Source: Akkermansia muciniphila
GTDB taxonomy: Bacteria; Verrucomicrobiota; Verrucomicrobiia; Verrucomicrobiales; V1-33
Direction of reading: 5' to 3'
DNA length: 64,000 bases
Assembly (NCBI GenBank): GCA_945861415.1
Contig: CAMAUV010000006.1
Coordinates: 52,859-116,858, forward strand
Made by a program: the position numbers and the translations under genes. How positions within the stretch are numbered: the first letter of the stretch is position 1; each line of letters begins with the position of its first letter. Positions 8,270 to 19,980 of this stretch are shown here, piece after piece. The notes beneath the pieces were generated by a model that was given only the letters and a program-made list of their open reading frames with translations, made no database searches and was not told the DNA's origin.

Positions 8270-8775
8270 CTCTTTGCCGGCGCTTTCTGGAAGGCACTGA
8301 TGAACAGCAGGCCGGCCGCGATGCAGATGCAGGAGTCCGCAACATTGAATGACGGCCACGATTGCTCGCCGACGTAAAAGTGCAGGAAGTCGACGACGTA
8401 GCCGCGCACGATGCGGTCAAGGAGATTACCGAAGATTCCTGAAAGCAGCAGCGCTACCGCAACCTTGCTTATCTTCGTGGGGAAGGCGTTGCTACGCACC
8501 AGCCACCAAATCAGAATGAGAGCGCCAATGGTCACTCCGCCAAAGACCACATTGGCCCATGCGGAACCATTGGCCATGCCAAAAGCCACACCGGTATTAT
8601 GCACCCGCACTAGGTCGAAGAAGCCATCGATCACGGGCGCACGGTCGGTGATAAAATAGAGAGCCGAAGGATCTCCGGGCGGCGGCGGCGAAATAAATCT
8701 GTCGACGATAATCTGCTTGGTGACGAAATCGATCAGGAAGAGCGGCAGGGTGAGGAGTAGGATGAGCTTGCGCAT
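8266..8775 (-). CDS. lspA: Lipoprotein signal peptidase II
   Basis: Inner-membrane aspartyl protease that cleaves the leader of diacylglyceryl-modified prolipoproteins. At 169 residues it has the normal length and four hydrophobic segments (about 4-21, 74-93, 103-118 and 145-162). The two family boxes are present: N-x-G-VAFG after HNTGVAFGM, GNLLDRIVRGYVVDF with catalytic Asp129, and FNVADSCI with Asp147. Several likely substrates lie in this window, including the metal-binding lipoprotein at 22984 and the amidase at 17632. rlmN lies just upstream on the same strand, nine bases away, suggesting cotranscription. Confidence 0.95.
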   Translation of the reverse strand: MRKLILLLTLPLFLIDFVTKQIIVDRFISPPPPGDPSALYFITDRAPVIDGFFDLVRVHNTGVAFGMANGSAWANVVFGGVTIGALILIWWLVRSNAFPTKISKVAVALLLSGIFGNLLDRIVRGYVVDFLHFYVGEQSWPSFNVADSCICIAAGLLFISAFQKAPAKS

Positions 8776-8784
8776 GAGAATGGT

Positions 8785-9852
8785 TTACGGGGAAAGGACG
8801 GAAGCCTCGGCCTGGACACTGCGGCTGCTGCGAAGCTGGCCGCAGCCGGCGCCCACATCGATCCCGCGGCGTTGCCGGACTGTAACGGGCAGTCCGCTTT
8901 CCTGGAGAATGGTTTGAAAGGCGTCCACAACCTCCGGCCGCGGCGGTCCGGCCGCATAACCTTCCGTTGGATTGAGCGGGATAAGATTCACCTGCACCCC
9001 CATGCCCTGCAGCAGGGCGGCGAGCTTCCGGGCATGCTCCGGGCTGTCGTTCTGCCCGGCGATGAGAGTCCACGCGATGAAAACGCGCTGCTGTTTGCGT
9101 GCGGTGTATTCGCGGCAGGCATCCAGCAGCTCCGCCAGTGGCCAGCGCCGGTTGGCAGGGATAAGGGCGCTGCGCTCTTCATCCGTCGCGGCATGGAGAC
9201 TCACCGCCAAATGATAGCGCCGGGGATGCTCTGCCAACCGAATGATCCCAGGCACATGGCCTACTGTGCTGATAGAAATGCGCGCAGGCCCGATGTTCAG
9301 ACCGCGAGTATCGGTGATGATGTCCAGCGCGTGCATCACCGCATCAAAATTATGCAGCGGTTCGCCCATTCCCATGAGCACGATGTTCCGCACGCGGTCT
9401 TGCAGCACGGAGCGTGTATAGCGTTCCACGTGCAGCGCCTGAGCTACGATTTCTGCCGCGCTCAAATGCCGCACAAATCCCATTTGCCCGGTGGCACAGA
9501 ACACGCAGCCCATCGCGCAGCCCGCCTGCGTACTGAGACACGCCGTGTATCGTCCGGCATAGCCCATGAGCACGCTCTCGATTTCTTGCCCGTCCCGCAG
9601 GCCCAGCAAAAACTTACGCGTCACCCCGTCGCTGCTGGGCGTTTCAAAACATAGTCTCGGCACCTCCAGAGCAGGCTCTGGCTGTGCCTCGATCCATCGC
9701 TGCAGTGGCGGCAGTAATCCGCTCAGTTCGGTGCGCAGTTCTTGATGAAGCGCACGGAAAAGTGTCCCCGCGTGAGCCTTCCGCACGCCATCCTCTGCCA
9801 GCCGCGACTGCAACTGGGAAAAGCTAAGATCATGGAGTGTTGCGGGCAGCAT
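8785..9852 (-). CDS. rlmN: 23S rRNA (adenine(2503)-C(2))-methyltransferase RlmN
   Basis: Radical-SAM enzyme that methylates C2 of A2503 in 23S rRNA and, in many bacteria, A37 of some tRNAs. The iron-sulfur cluster motif CxxxCxxC is C112-AMG-C116-VF-C119. Further family landmarks are MGYAGRYTACLSTQAGC, the NIVLMGMGEP segment, STVGHVPGI, LAVSLHAATDE and a conserved cysteine-containing end near VTVRQRRGIDVGAGCGQL. Length (355) is typical. The two methyl-transfer cysteines (C336-type near the C-terminus and C105-type before the cluster) appear to be present as the ACLS and GCGQ cysteines. It is nine bases upstream of lspA. Confidence 0.95.
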   Translation of the reverse strand: MLPATLHDLSFSQLQSRLAEDGVRKAHAGTLFRALHQELRTELSGLLPPLQRWIEAQPEPALEVPRLCFETPSSDGVTRKFLLGLRDGQEIESVLMGYAGRYTACLSTQAGCAMGCVFCATGQMGFVRHLSAAEIVAQALHVERYTRSVLQDRVRNIVLMGMGEPLHNFDAVMHALDIITDTRGLNIGPARISISTVGHVPGIIRLAEHPRRYHLAVSLHAATDEERSALIPANRRWPLAELLDACREYTARKQQRVFIAWTLIAGQNDSPEHARKLAALLQGMGVQVNLIPLNPTEGYAAGPPRPEVVDAFQTILQESGLPVTVRQRRGIDVGAGCGQLRSSRSVQAEASVLSP

Positions 9853-9909
9853 CAGGAGAAAGGCCGCGATCCATCGCAGCCCACGGAAACTTCTTCAACA
9901 CGGGAATCC

Positions 9910-12639
9910 CTACTCTGCGGAGTCCGGTGCTAGATCGCGGTCGTTCTTGCGGCCGCGCTTGAAGGGAGGCGGCAAATTCTTCGGCCGCCATCCAGGATCG
10001 CCTACGGTGCCGGTGGCCTCGTATTCAAGAAGCCTACTGACAGGATAAAGGAGCAGCCCCGGAGCCCCGCGCAGGTTGACCCGGGCATTGAGGTCCACAT
10101 GATTGCGCGCGATGTCCATGACGCCGGAGAGCATGAGACGAAACGCGCGGGTGGTGGCTTCGAAGTCAGTGGTAATCAGCCTGCCTCCGGTCATGCGAAA
10201 GCTGGCGGCGGCATTGCGCGCCACACTGTAGCCGAGCTTTTCTCCCGGGGCGATAGTTGCGAGCAGGGTGGACAGTGGGCCAAGCAGCGGGAGCGCAAAA
10301 ATATTCCCTTCCTCGAGCGAGGCCGCACCGTTGCCGTCCATGGCGCTCACCTGCCCATCCGGTGTCTCATAGGAAATGCGCCCGCTGAAGAATCCGCCAG
10401 TGTTGTCTTCTGATCCGAAAAGCGCAGTGAGCTTGCTAAAGTTCACCCGGTCCAGCGCTACGCTCGCCATGTGCCGGGGCTGTAGCATGTCGGGAAACTC
10501 CATGACCGATCCGATCCGCCCGCCGAAGAGTTCGCCGGTGGTATCGATGTTCAGCCGCGCCCCCTCCGCCCGCACTGTGGCATCCAGATTGTCTATGGGC
10601 AACTCCCGCGTGCCCAGCAGCAGCGCCATGCCCGGCGGTGAATCCACCGCAACCGTATAGCTCGTCCCGCTGACGAGGTTTTCTTTCCTCGTGCCAAATC
10701 GGCCCTTGATGCTGAGCTGAGCCGCGGAGTCGAAGCGCACCACACTGGTGAATTTCTGCGCCGGCACGCTGCGCCCCGAGATATCCACCGCTACATGGTC
10801 GCTGAGCACATGAATGGTGCCGGTGATACCGGTGAAGCGCCAGTTCTGTTGGGCCACCGGCAGACCGCAAATTCCGGGAGACTCCAGACTCACCAACAAA
10901 TTATTCCCCTCGGGCGAGCGTAGCCCGGTTTTTCCGTTGAGCACAGCGCGCGGCGGCGACTCAAAGTAATACCGTGCGAGCGCCTCACCGGTTTTGGGAG
11001 CGAACATCTGCGCCGCCGGAGATGGCATCACATTGCTGACCACTTCCTTGAAGTGCACCAACTGCCCCGGTTGGTCGATGATGACCTGCTTTCCCGTGGC
11101 AATGCCGTCCTCGCGCTCCAGTCGAAAGTTTTCAATGCTGATGGCGGGCATGGCCCCGGGGCCAATATTCACGTCCGCCGCAAACTGTTTGGCGAGCTCG
11201 CCGTGCAGGCGGAATTCCTTCACATTCACTTTGCCGCGGTGGTTCCATGTGCGCCCGTCCGGACGGCACTCTCCCGAAAACTGGAGATCGAGGCGTGAGG
11301 TGTCCGACCACCTGACCGGTTCCAGTGGTTTTTGCAGCGCCGGCAGGCCGAGTAGTGGCTTGAGTAGAGCCATGCCGCTGTCCAGAGCGAGGCGGTATCT
11401 CATTCCTTCTGCGCTGCGTATGAACTGCCCACGAAGCGTCCCGCTGGTGTGCTGCACGGCCACGTTGCGCAGATACAGAAATCCATCCTCCCGCACAGCA
11501 AAGTCCGCATGCAGCCCCTGATAGGCTTCGCCCTTGAGCCGCACATCCCCGGCATGAAGTGAGCCTGTGATGTTGAGTGGCGGATGCTCTGTGGTGAATG
11601 GCCGATTCACGAGCAGTGAGCCTTCCGCACGGATGCGCGGGGACTGAAGAAAGGCATACTCCTCGGGGAGCGCAAGATTGGGCGCCGCACCGCTGATGAG
11701 CGCCAGCAAATCAATGCCACTGTCCACAGCAAACTCCACCTGATCACTTTGCCGGATGCGCCATGAGGCACTTGCCGAGAAGGTTCCAAGAGAATCCACT
11801 GCATGCAGCCGATTCACTGTCAGCTCGCCGTTCTCCAGCACCACATCCGCACTGTATTCGGAGGCCTCAAACGTACCGCAGCGAAGCGGCCCGCCGTTCA
11901 TTGTTGCCCGCACCACCGCCTGGTCAAGGTCTGCTAGATCACCGTGCACCTCCACATCCACTGCGGCAATACGCTGGGCCAGCGGCCGTCCGGAGGAGTC
12001 CTCTGGAATGCGGCAGCGGTCCAGCAGCCGCAGCACCGTGCGCAGCGCACCACGGCGGTCACGCATTTCGCGCAGTTGTTGCTCACGCTTCCGCATCTCC
12101 TCCTCCCAGTTCGGCTTCTTCGAAGAATCCTCCACTGACCGCATGATTTCGCCCCGCACATTCACATGGATACCGGCCAAATTCGCCTCCGCGTGTCCGA
12201 TCTCAATCACCGGTCCTTTGATGATAAGCCGCGCGTTCAGGTTCGTGGCGCGGATCCATTCCGTCTCGCGGTCTCCGGGGTCCACAGGCATGGTGATATT
12301 GGCCCGGGTGAGCGTGACGGAACGCAGAAAATCCTCCCGGTTCACCAGCCGTCCGAGATCGATGTCCAGCGACAGACGGCTCACTTCGGCGAGACGCTGA
12401 TCCGGAAACTTGAGGTCAAAGAGCCGTACGTCCCGCGCCGTAAGGCCCTCCACAGGGTCGATCGTCATACGCCCAATTTCCGCACCCAGTCCATAGCGTT
12501 CCAGTTCCGCAGCAATGATAATACGGTATTTCTGATCGAACCCCACGTTGTACCAATAACGCGCCAGCGCCACAGTGCCCAGAATGAGGAGCACGGTGAA
12601 CTGCAATCCAAAGCTGCGGCGGCGGACACGGATGAGCAT
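9910..12639 (-). CDS. AsmA/TamB-like envelope protein
   Basis: A 909-residue protein with one N-terminal membrane anchor (FGLQFTVLLILGTVALARYW) and a long beta-rich periplasmic part. The C-terminal 250 residues resemble the AsmA-like C-terminal domain: repeated short strands, a GNGAASLEEGNIFALPLLGPL segment and the closing GxMDIARNHVDLNARVNLRG stretch. Proteins of this class bridge inner and outer membranes and move phospholipid. A coiled-coil-like stretch near residues 185-205 (EEEMRKREQQLREMRDRR) is unusual. The frame extends upstream to ATG 12789, but the 50 extra residues look unstructured, and the ATG at 12637-12639 leaves a 190-bp divergent promoter region with gcvP, so I prefer it. The exact role is inferred from fold only. 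Confidence 0.7.
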   Translation of the reverse strand: MLIRVRRRSFGLQFTVLLILGTVALARYWYNVGFDQKYRIIIAAELERYGLGAEIGRMTIDPVEGLTARDVRLFDLKFPDQRLAEVSRLSLDIDLGRLVNREDFLRSVTLTRANITMPVDPGDRETEWIRATNLNARLIIKGPVIEIGHAEANLAGIHVNVRGEIMRSVEDSSKKPNWEEEMRKREQQLREMRDRRGALRTVLRLLDRCRIPEDSSGRPLAQRIAAVDVEVHGDLADLDQAVVRATMNGGPLRCGTFEASEYSADVVLENGELTVNRLHAVDSLGTFSASASWRIRQSDQVEFAVDSGIDLLALISGAAPNLALPEEYAFLQSPRIRAEGSLLVNRPFTTEHPPLNITGSLHAGDVRLKGEAYQGLHADFAVREDGFLYLRNVAVQHTSGTLRGQFIRSAEGMRYRLALDSGMALLKPLLGLPALQKPLEPVRWSDTSRLDLQFSGECRPDGRTWNHRGKVNVKEFRLHGELAKQFAADVNIGPGAMPAISIENFRLEREDGIATGKQVIIDQPGQLVHFKEVVSNVMPSPAAQMFAPKTGEALARYYFESPPRAVLNGKTGLRSPEGNNLLVSLESPGICGLPVAQQNWRFTGITGTIHVLSDHVAVDISGRSVPAQKFTSVVRFDSAAQLSIKGRFGTRKENLVSGTSYTVAVDSPPGMALLLGTRELPIDNLDATVRAEGARLNIDTTGELFGGRIGSVMEFPDMLQPRHMASVALDRVNFSKLTALFGSEDNTGGFFSGRISYETPDGQVSAMDGNGAASLEEGNIFALPLLGPLSTLLATIAPGEKLGYSVARNAAASFRMTGGRLITTDFEATTRAFRLMLSGVMDIARNHVDLNARVNLRGAPGLLLYPVSRLLEYEATGTVGDPGWRPKNLPPPFKRGRKNDRDLAPDSAE

Positions 12640-12828
12640 GAGCGGGTCGGTAAAGGCACGCACGATGACCTCAGTCCGGCAAAGCGAAAGCGGAAGTCCG
12701 CGCACTGTGACCAGTTGAGGCATCCTCGGCAAGACTGGCTTTGAGTGGCCGCGACGTTCTAGGGGGCAGCAAAGCGACCGGATCAACAATCCGCTTTACT
12801 GGAACCGCCTCCAATTTAGTGCCGGGAC

Positions 12829-15642
<2,814 letters not shown>

Positions 15643-15932
15643 AGAGGGGATCGCGGTTCTTCCTGCTGATGACGATGCGGTAGTGCGAGGGGTGTCTGTG
15701 AGAGAAGCCTCAACGCGGCACGCATTTCCTTCCGTGCCGGCAAATATTGTGAAGCATTTGTCATAGCGAAGGGGACGTGATGCCTTCTACAGCCCCGCTG
15801 CTATGCTCATGGGACGAATCAGGTTTCTTCGCTTCGGTTGCCTCAGGCTCAGAATTTCAAAAAATGCGACTCCGTCGAATCACGGGCAAGAAATTTCTCA
15901 CGCAAAATTTTTTCGCTACCGATTCCGGGAGA

Positions 15933-16961
15933 TCAGCCGGGAATGAGCACACTCTTCACAACTTCCCCGCGGTGCATTTTATCGAAGGCCTCGTGCCACT
16001 GTTGCAAAGGCCACTGACCTCCCACGATGGGCTCGACATTGAGCGCGCCGCTGGTGAGCATTGCGAGCACACGTTCCCACACGGGCCAGTTGTGGCTGAA
16101 ACTGCCTTGAAGAGTCACATTTTTTTGCACGAGCGGATCGAGGGAGAAATTGAGCGGCTGCGGGCCCCAGCCCACTTTGGTGATCCAGCCGGCGGGGCGC
16201 ACGAGCTGCATCGCCGCTTTGAGCGTGGCGGAAACCCCCGCGGCATCAATGACGACATCCGCGCCGAGGCCGTCGCGCTCTTTGGCCCAGTCGGTGGCGT
16301 CGCCCACGATGGGCGTACAGCCGTAGGCGGTGGCGGCGATGTTGAGACGGTGGCGGTCGGCTTCTAGACCGGTGATGGCAACCTCCGCACCCGCGAGTTT
16401 GGCCACCGCAGCGCAGAGGATGCCGATGGTGCCGGGACCGAGGACAATGACGCGGTCGCCGGGATGGAGGCGCGTGTTGTTGATGACGCTGTTCCATGCC
16501 ACGCTGCACGGCTCCGTGAGGCAGGCGCGTTCCAGAGCGAGTTGGTCCGGCACCGCATGAAGGCACCGGGCGGGCACGCGCACGTAGCGCGTCATGGCGC
16601 CGTCTACTCCATAGCCGAATCCCTTGCGGGTCGTGTCGAGATTGTAGAGCCCGCGGCGCGTCAGGGGATTGTCAGGATCAACAACGGCCGCCGTTTCGCT
16701 CACGACGCGGTCGCCCTCTTTCCAGCGTTTTACGGCCTTCCCGGTTTCCAAAACGCGTCCGCTGAATTCGTGACCCAGCACCACAGGATAGTTCACCGGC
16801 CAACTGTGTGAAGAAGTCCACTGGTGCAGATCGCTCCCGCACACGCCCACCGCAGCGACCTCAAGGAGCACATCCTCCTCCCCATACGAGGGCTTTTCCT
16901 TTTCCCGGATTTCTACAGAACCGGGTTCCGGGGCGAAATTGACGACGGCAGCGGAGGTCAT
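15933..16961 (-). CDS. Zinc-type alcohol/polyol dehydrogenase (MDR family)
   Basis: Medium-chain dehydrogenase, likely oxidising a polyol or sugar with NAD(P). The catalytic zinc ligands are visible: C41 in GVCGSDLH, H64-E65 in LGHEF and E150 in TEPCSVAWN. The Rossmann fold begins VIVLGPGTIGILCAA. The lobe at about residues 88-118, which in most relatives carries four cysteines for a structural zinc, has none here. Length (342) is normal. It stands alone; nothing in the neighbourhood defines its substrate. Two Gfo/Idh-type sugar oxidoreductases elsewhere in the window would fit a polyol-oxidising lifestyle. Confidence 0.85.
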   Translation of the reverse strand: MTSAAVVNFAPEPGSVEIREKEKPSYGEEDVLLEVAAVGVCGSDLHQWTSSHSWPVNYPVVLGHEFSGRVLETGKAVKRWKEGDRVVSETAAVVDPDNPLTRRGLYNLDTTRKGFGYGVDGAMTRYVRVPARCLHAVPDQLALERACLTEPCSVAWNSVINNTRLHPGDRVIVLGPGTIGILCAAVAKLAGAEVAITGLEADRHRLNIAATAYGCTPIVGDATDWAKERDGLGADVVIDAAGVSATLKAAMQLVRPAGWITKVGWGPQPLNFSLDPLVQKNVTLQGSFSHNWPVWERVLAMLTSGALNVEPIVGGQWPLQQWHEAFDKMHRGEVVKSVLIPG

Positions 16962-17059
16962 GTTAATAGTGATAGCGGGGGGGACGCAGAAAATACGTAC
17001 TGAATCTTTGGAGGCATACTACAACCCCGGCAATCGAACTCTTCAAACCGGACCCCAAA

Positions 17060-17094
17060 CAAAAAGAGACCTGAGCCTGATCGGCCCCGGTCTC
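17060..17094 (-). terminator. Rho-independent terminator of the Cys-rich protein gene
   Basis: On the minus strand GAGACC (17094-17089) pairs with GGTCTC (17071-17066), with a partly paired GC-rich interior, and is followed by TTTTTG. It lies 30 bp after the stop at 17124. Confidence 0.65.
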
Positions 17095-17123
17095 CCGTTC
17101 TTGAGTTGTTATGAAGGAAGCGG

Positions 17124-17501
17124 TTACTTCACTTTATCGATGTATTTCTTCGGATCCTTGTCGAAGTTGCCTTTACACTTTTCGCAGCAGAAAGCGACGG
17201 TGAGGGAGGCTTTGGCGGTCTTCTCTTTGTTGATGTCCTTACCGCTGATGTCACACTTGGAGTTAGCTGGACTGTCCTTACTTCCGGCGTATTTCTTGAC
17301 GGCGGCGTCTTTGAGGGCGGCATCGCCTTCGAACTTACCCTGACAATTCCCGCAGCAGAAGCCAACGGTCACGGAAACCTCAGAGGTCTGAGCCGCGTCG
17401 ATGGCTTTGCCGCTGACCGGGCAGGTCTTGTTGGCGGGATCTGCTTGGGCTGCACCAGCCATGAAAATGCCGGCGATGATGGATGTAATGAGTGCTTTCA
17501 T
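17124..17501 (-). CDS. Secreted Cys-rich protein with two YHS/TRASH-like metal-binding repeats
   Basis: A 125-residue exported protein with a Sec signal peptide (cleavage after AQA, about residue 20) and two copies of one unit. Unit 1 has C27-PVSGK, then VGFCCGNCQGKF with C49, C50 and C53. Unit 2 has C83-DISGK, then VAFCCEKCKGNF with C105, C106 and C109. The units are 56 residues apart. The C-x2-SGK ... FCC-x2-C pattern resembles YHS or TRASH-type metal-binding domains, so a periplasmic metal or thiol role is likely. A terminator follows. It is monocistronic; the metal-uptake operon begins 1.5 kb further on but is separated by the amidase gene. Confidence 0.7.
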   Translation of the reverse strand: MKALITSIIAGIFMAGAAQADPANKTCPVSGKAIDAAQTSEVSVTVGFCCGNCQGKFEGDAALKDAAVKKYAGSKDSPANSKCDISGKDINKEKTAKASLTVAFCCEKCKGNFDKDPKKYIDKVK

Positions 17502-17631
17502 TGTGCTTTTTTGGTTGTTTCTGGAGTTTTGAGACTGCGGACTTTGCGTCTGCCAGACCCGCGTGCACTGTTATCCGAGATTCCGCGTGGTCAATTTATT
17601 CCGCTACTTTTTCAGGTATCCCCGGAGCGGC

Positions 17632-18930
17632 TCAGATTCGCGCGCTGAAATAGTCCCGGAGGCCTTTCGCCACGCCGCTGGCATACTCCCGGAAAATGGA
17701 GGGCCGGACTACGCCCGCCACGTCTGCCAGGCCCTCGTAATCGCCCGCAGTGAAGCGGGCGATGGTCTCTTCGTTGTTCATCACGTATGGCTCGCAGAAG
17801 ATCACGGGGCAGCGATAGATGCGGTTGGCGAGAAGGTTGCGCGTCCAGACATAGGTTTCCCCCGGCACAAGGCGAGCGTTTCCGCCGAAGTAATGATAAG
17901 GCGGGAGTCCGGTCGATTCCCGCATGCGTTTGGCGACGGCAGAGCAGAGCGGGAGTTCTGTGTCCGGTGTGTGCTGGACGAGCCGCAGCAGGCCTTCCAG
18001 TCGCTGGTCGTCGAGCATGGCCTCGTCCGGGCCGATGCAGCCGTGTGCGAGGATGTGCAGGTGATTGCGCGGGGAGAGAATGGGGTTTTCCGGGCGTCCC
18101 CATGAGCCGTCGGCATTGAAGTGGAGGCAAATCACGAGATCCGGGCGCAGCGTTTCATTCACCAGAGTGCCGCGTCCGCGAATTTCATGGGCGCGGTAGA
18201 AGAGGCGTTCGGCTTCCCGCCGGATTTCCTCTTCGTCGGCCGGTTTGCGGTCCTGAAGCAGGCTCTCCCGGGCCTCCGCCAGCAACTGCCCGGGCCTGAT
18301 GCCGGTGGCGGGCTCCGGCCGGGTGCGGGTGTGTGAAACGCGGGCGCCTAGCGCCTCGAGCATGGGGGCCAGCGCACGGGCGGCGCGCAGGGAAAGCTCG
18401 CCTTCCTTCACCGCGGGCGCGTTGGGCGGCTGGAACCACCGCTCTTCCATTTGAGCCCACGCCCCGCCGATGTGTCCGGGATCGAGCACGATGTGGAGAT
18501 CGCTCAGCGGCTTGGTGCTATCCGAAAGCGGCGGCAGTTCACCAAGTGTGCGCCAGTAGCGCGTGCCGCGCGTAGCCGGCCGCCCGGGCGCGGCAAACCG
18601 CAGCGTATAGCGCGGGCCGTTCAGCTGCGGGGTGGACATCCGGATGCGAGCCTCCGTATCCAGAACCTCGACCTGCTGCCATAGGGCGCCGTTGCTCAAC
18701 ACCTCCAGCATACCGCGTTCAAAGTCTGCTCGCGTTATGCTTTCCTGAAACGGATCGAGCAGCGACCAGTCGGGAGCCGCCGAACCGGGGCTGAGCAGCC
18801 ATTCCTTTGCGGGATCCACCGCCGGTGAAACTGCGGCGTCCGGCTCCCTCCGGCACGCGCTCAGGACTCCTGCAGCAGCGGCGAGCAACTGGCGGCGGGT
18901 GAATTTGGTGAATCGGCGGGATAAGGCCAC
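17632..18930 (-). CDS. N-acetylmuramoyl-L-alanine amidase (Amidase_3), Tat lipoprotein
   Basis: Zinc hydrolase that cuts the bond between muramic acid and the stem peptide of peptidoglycan. The N-terminus has a twin-arginine motif (TRRQLLAAAAG) directly followed by a lipobox (VLSAC), so it should be Tat-exported and lipid-anchored. The catalytic domain starts IVLDPGHIGG (first zinc histidine), followed by a glutamate in KEGELSLRAA (second ligand) and a histidine in ICLHFNAD (third ligand). A glutamate in IFCEPYVMN matches the catalytic acid position. The first 150 residues form an extra N-terminal domain of unknown type. At 432 residues it is longer than minimal amidases, consistent with that domain. 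It stands alone, convergent to nothing. Confidence 0.82.
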   Translation of the reverse strand: MALSRRFTKFTRRQLLAAAAGVLSACRREPDAAVSPAVDPAKEWLLSPGSAAPDWSLLDPFQESITRADFERGMLEVLSNGALWQQVEVLDTEARIRMSTPQLNGPRYTLRFAAPGRPATRGTRYWRTLGELPPLSDSTKPLSDLHIVLDPGHIGGAWAQMEERWFQPPNAPAVKEGELSLRAARALAPMLEALGARVSHTRTRPEPATGIRPGQLLAEARESLLQDRKPADEEEIRREAERLFYRAHEIRGRGTLVNETLRPDLVICLHFNADGSWGRPENPILSPRNHLHILAHGCIGPDEAMLDDQRLEGLLRLVQHTPDTELPLCSAVAKRMRESTGLPPYHYFGGNARLVPGETYVWTRNLLANRIYRCPVIFCEPYVMNNEETIARFTAGDYEGLADVAGVVRPSIFREYASGVAKGLRDYFSARI

Positions 18931-19029
18931 GGGGAGAGAAATTGAACAAGAGGTGACCGAGGAAATGGAGGGAAAAAAATAGTGAGTTGCGGACTCTGTG
19001 CCCTGTTTTGCCTCTTCTTCACGCGGGAA

Positions 19030-19980
19030 CTACCGGGCGGGCCGCATTTGGGCGCGTCGCCATGACTGTAGGGCCAACGTGCCCATCCATGCCGCGCCAA
19101 ACTGCAATCCGCCCCACAGGGCGATGGAAGCCGCGGTCGGAACAAGCAGCCATGATCCCAGATGGAATCCTCCCAGTACGCCGGTGACGGCAAAAATCAC
19201 CGAGAGCAGGTGCAGCCGCGCCAAACGTCGCGTGAAAAACTGTGCCGTCGATCCGGGCAGCACCAGCAGCGCCACCACGAGGATACCCACGCGCTCCAGC
19301 GAGGTAACCACTATCAATGAGAGTAGCGCCATGAGCCCATAATGGATGAAGCCGACGCGCACGCCCGCGCTCCGGGCGAATCCGGGATCGAATGACGTGA
19401 CCTTCAGTTCCTTCGCAAACACCTTGAGCAGCACGCCCACGGCCAGCGCCGCGCCCAGTGAAATCAGCACCGCCATCGGGATGAATCCCCACTCACCAAC
19501 CCGCAGCGCGGAGGGTTCCGAGAGCGGGATGTATTCAAGTTCTCCAAAAAGAACGCACTCTGCGTCGAGGTGCACGCGGCTGGTGTAGCGGTTCACCAGA
19601 TACATGCCGAGAGCGAAGAGCGTGGTGTAGGCGATGCCCGTGGCGGCGTCGGATTTCAGTTTGGTCTTCGCTGTCAGGAAGTCTATGAGCAGCGTGGTCA
19701 AAAGTCCGGCGGCAATGGCCCCACCCAGCATGTAGCCCGTGCCGAGGTCACGGAAGAGGAGATAGGCCAGCACGAGCCCGGGCAGCACGCTGTGGCTGAT
19801 GGCATCGCCCACCAGTGCCATGCGCCGCAGAATGAGATAGTTCCCCAGCAGCGCACAGGGCACCGCGAGCAGGATGGCTGTCAGCACCATCCACAGCGTG
19901 CCTGGCTGGTGATCCGTCCATGGCTCCACGATCGCCTGATGCCACGAAAACGGAGGAATGAGCGGCGCGCGGTTGGTCAT
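19030..19980 (-). CDS. Metal ABC transporter permease (ABC-3 / TroD type)
   Basis: Inner-membrane permease for zinc, manganese or iron import. The 316-residue protein has eight or so hydrophobic segments and the ABC-3 family signature ALVGDAISHSVLPGLVLAY, which contacts the ATPase. Later segments include SLIVVTSLERVGILVV and the family LLVLPGSTAQFF. Its start overlaps the end of the preceding permease-repressor gene by four bases, the typical ATGA junction of cotranslated genes. It is the last gene of the operon that starts at 23904. Confidence 0.93.
   Translation of the reverse strand: MTNRAPLIPPFSWHQAIVEPWTDHQPGTLWMVLTAILLAVPCALLGNYLILRRMALVGDAISHSVLPGLVLAYLLFRDLGTGYMLGGAIAAGLLTTLLIDFLTAKTKLKSDAATGIAYTTLFALGMYLVNRYTSRVHLDAECVLFGELEYIPLSEPSALRVGEWGFIPMAVLISLGAALAVGVLLKVFAKELKVTSFDPGFARSAGVRVGFIHYGLMALLSLIVVTSLERVGILVVALLVLPGSTAQFFTRRLARLHLLSVIFAVTGVLGGFHLGSWLLVPTAASIALWGGLQFGAAWMGTLALQSWRRAQMRPAR

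Noticed and set aside
12640..12789. 50-residue N-terminal extension of the AsmA-like protein
   Set aside because: It lacks conserved or leader character, whereas the ATG at 12639 puts the membrane anchor close to the N-terminus and leaves room for divergent promoters.
16975..17060. Possible tRNA T-arm (GAGTTCGATTGCC on the minus strand)
   Set aside because: The flanking bases do not form a T-stem, and there is no anticodon arm or acceptor stem.
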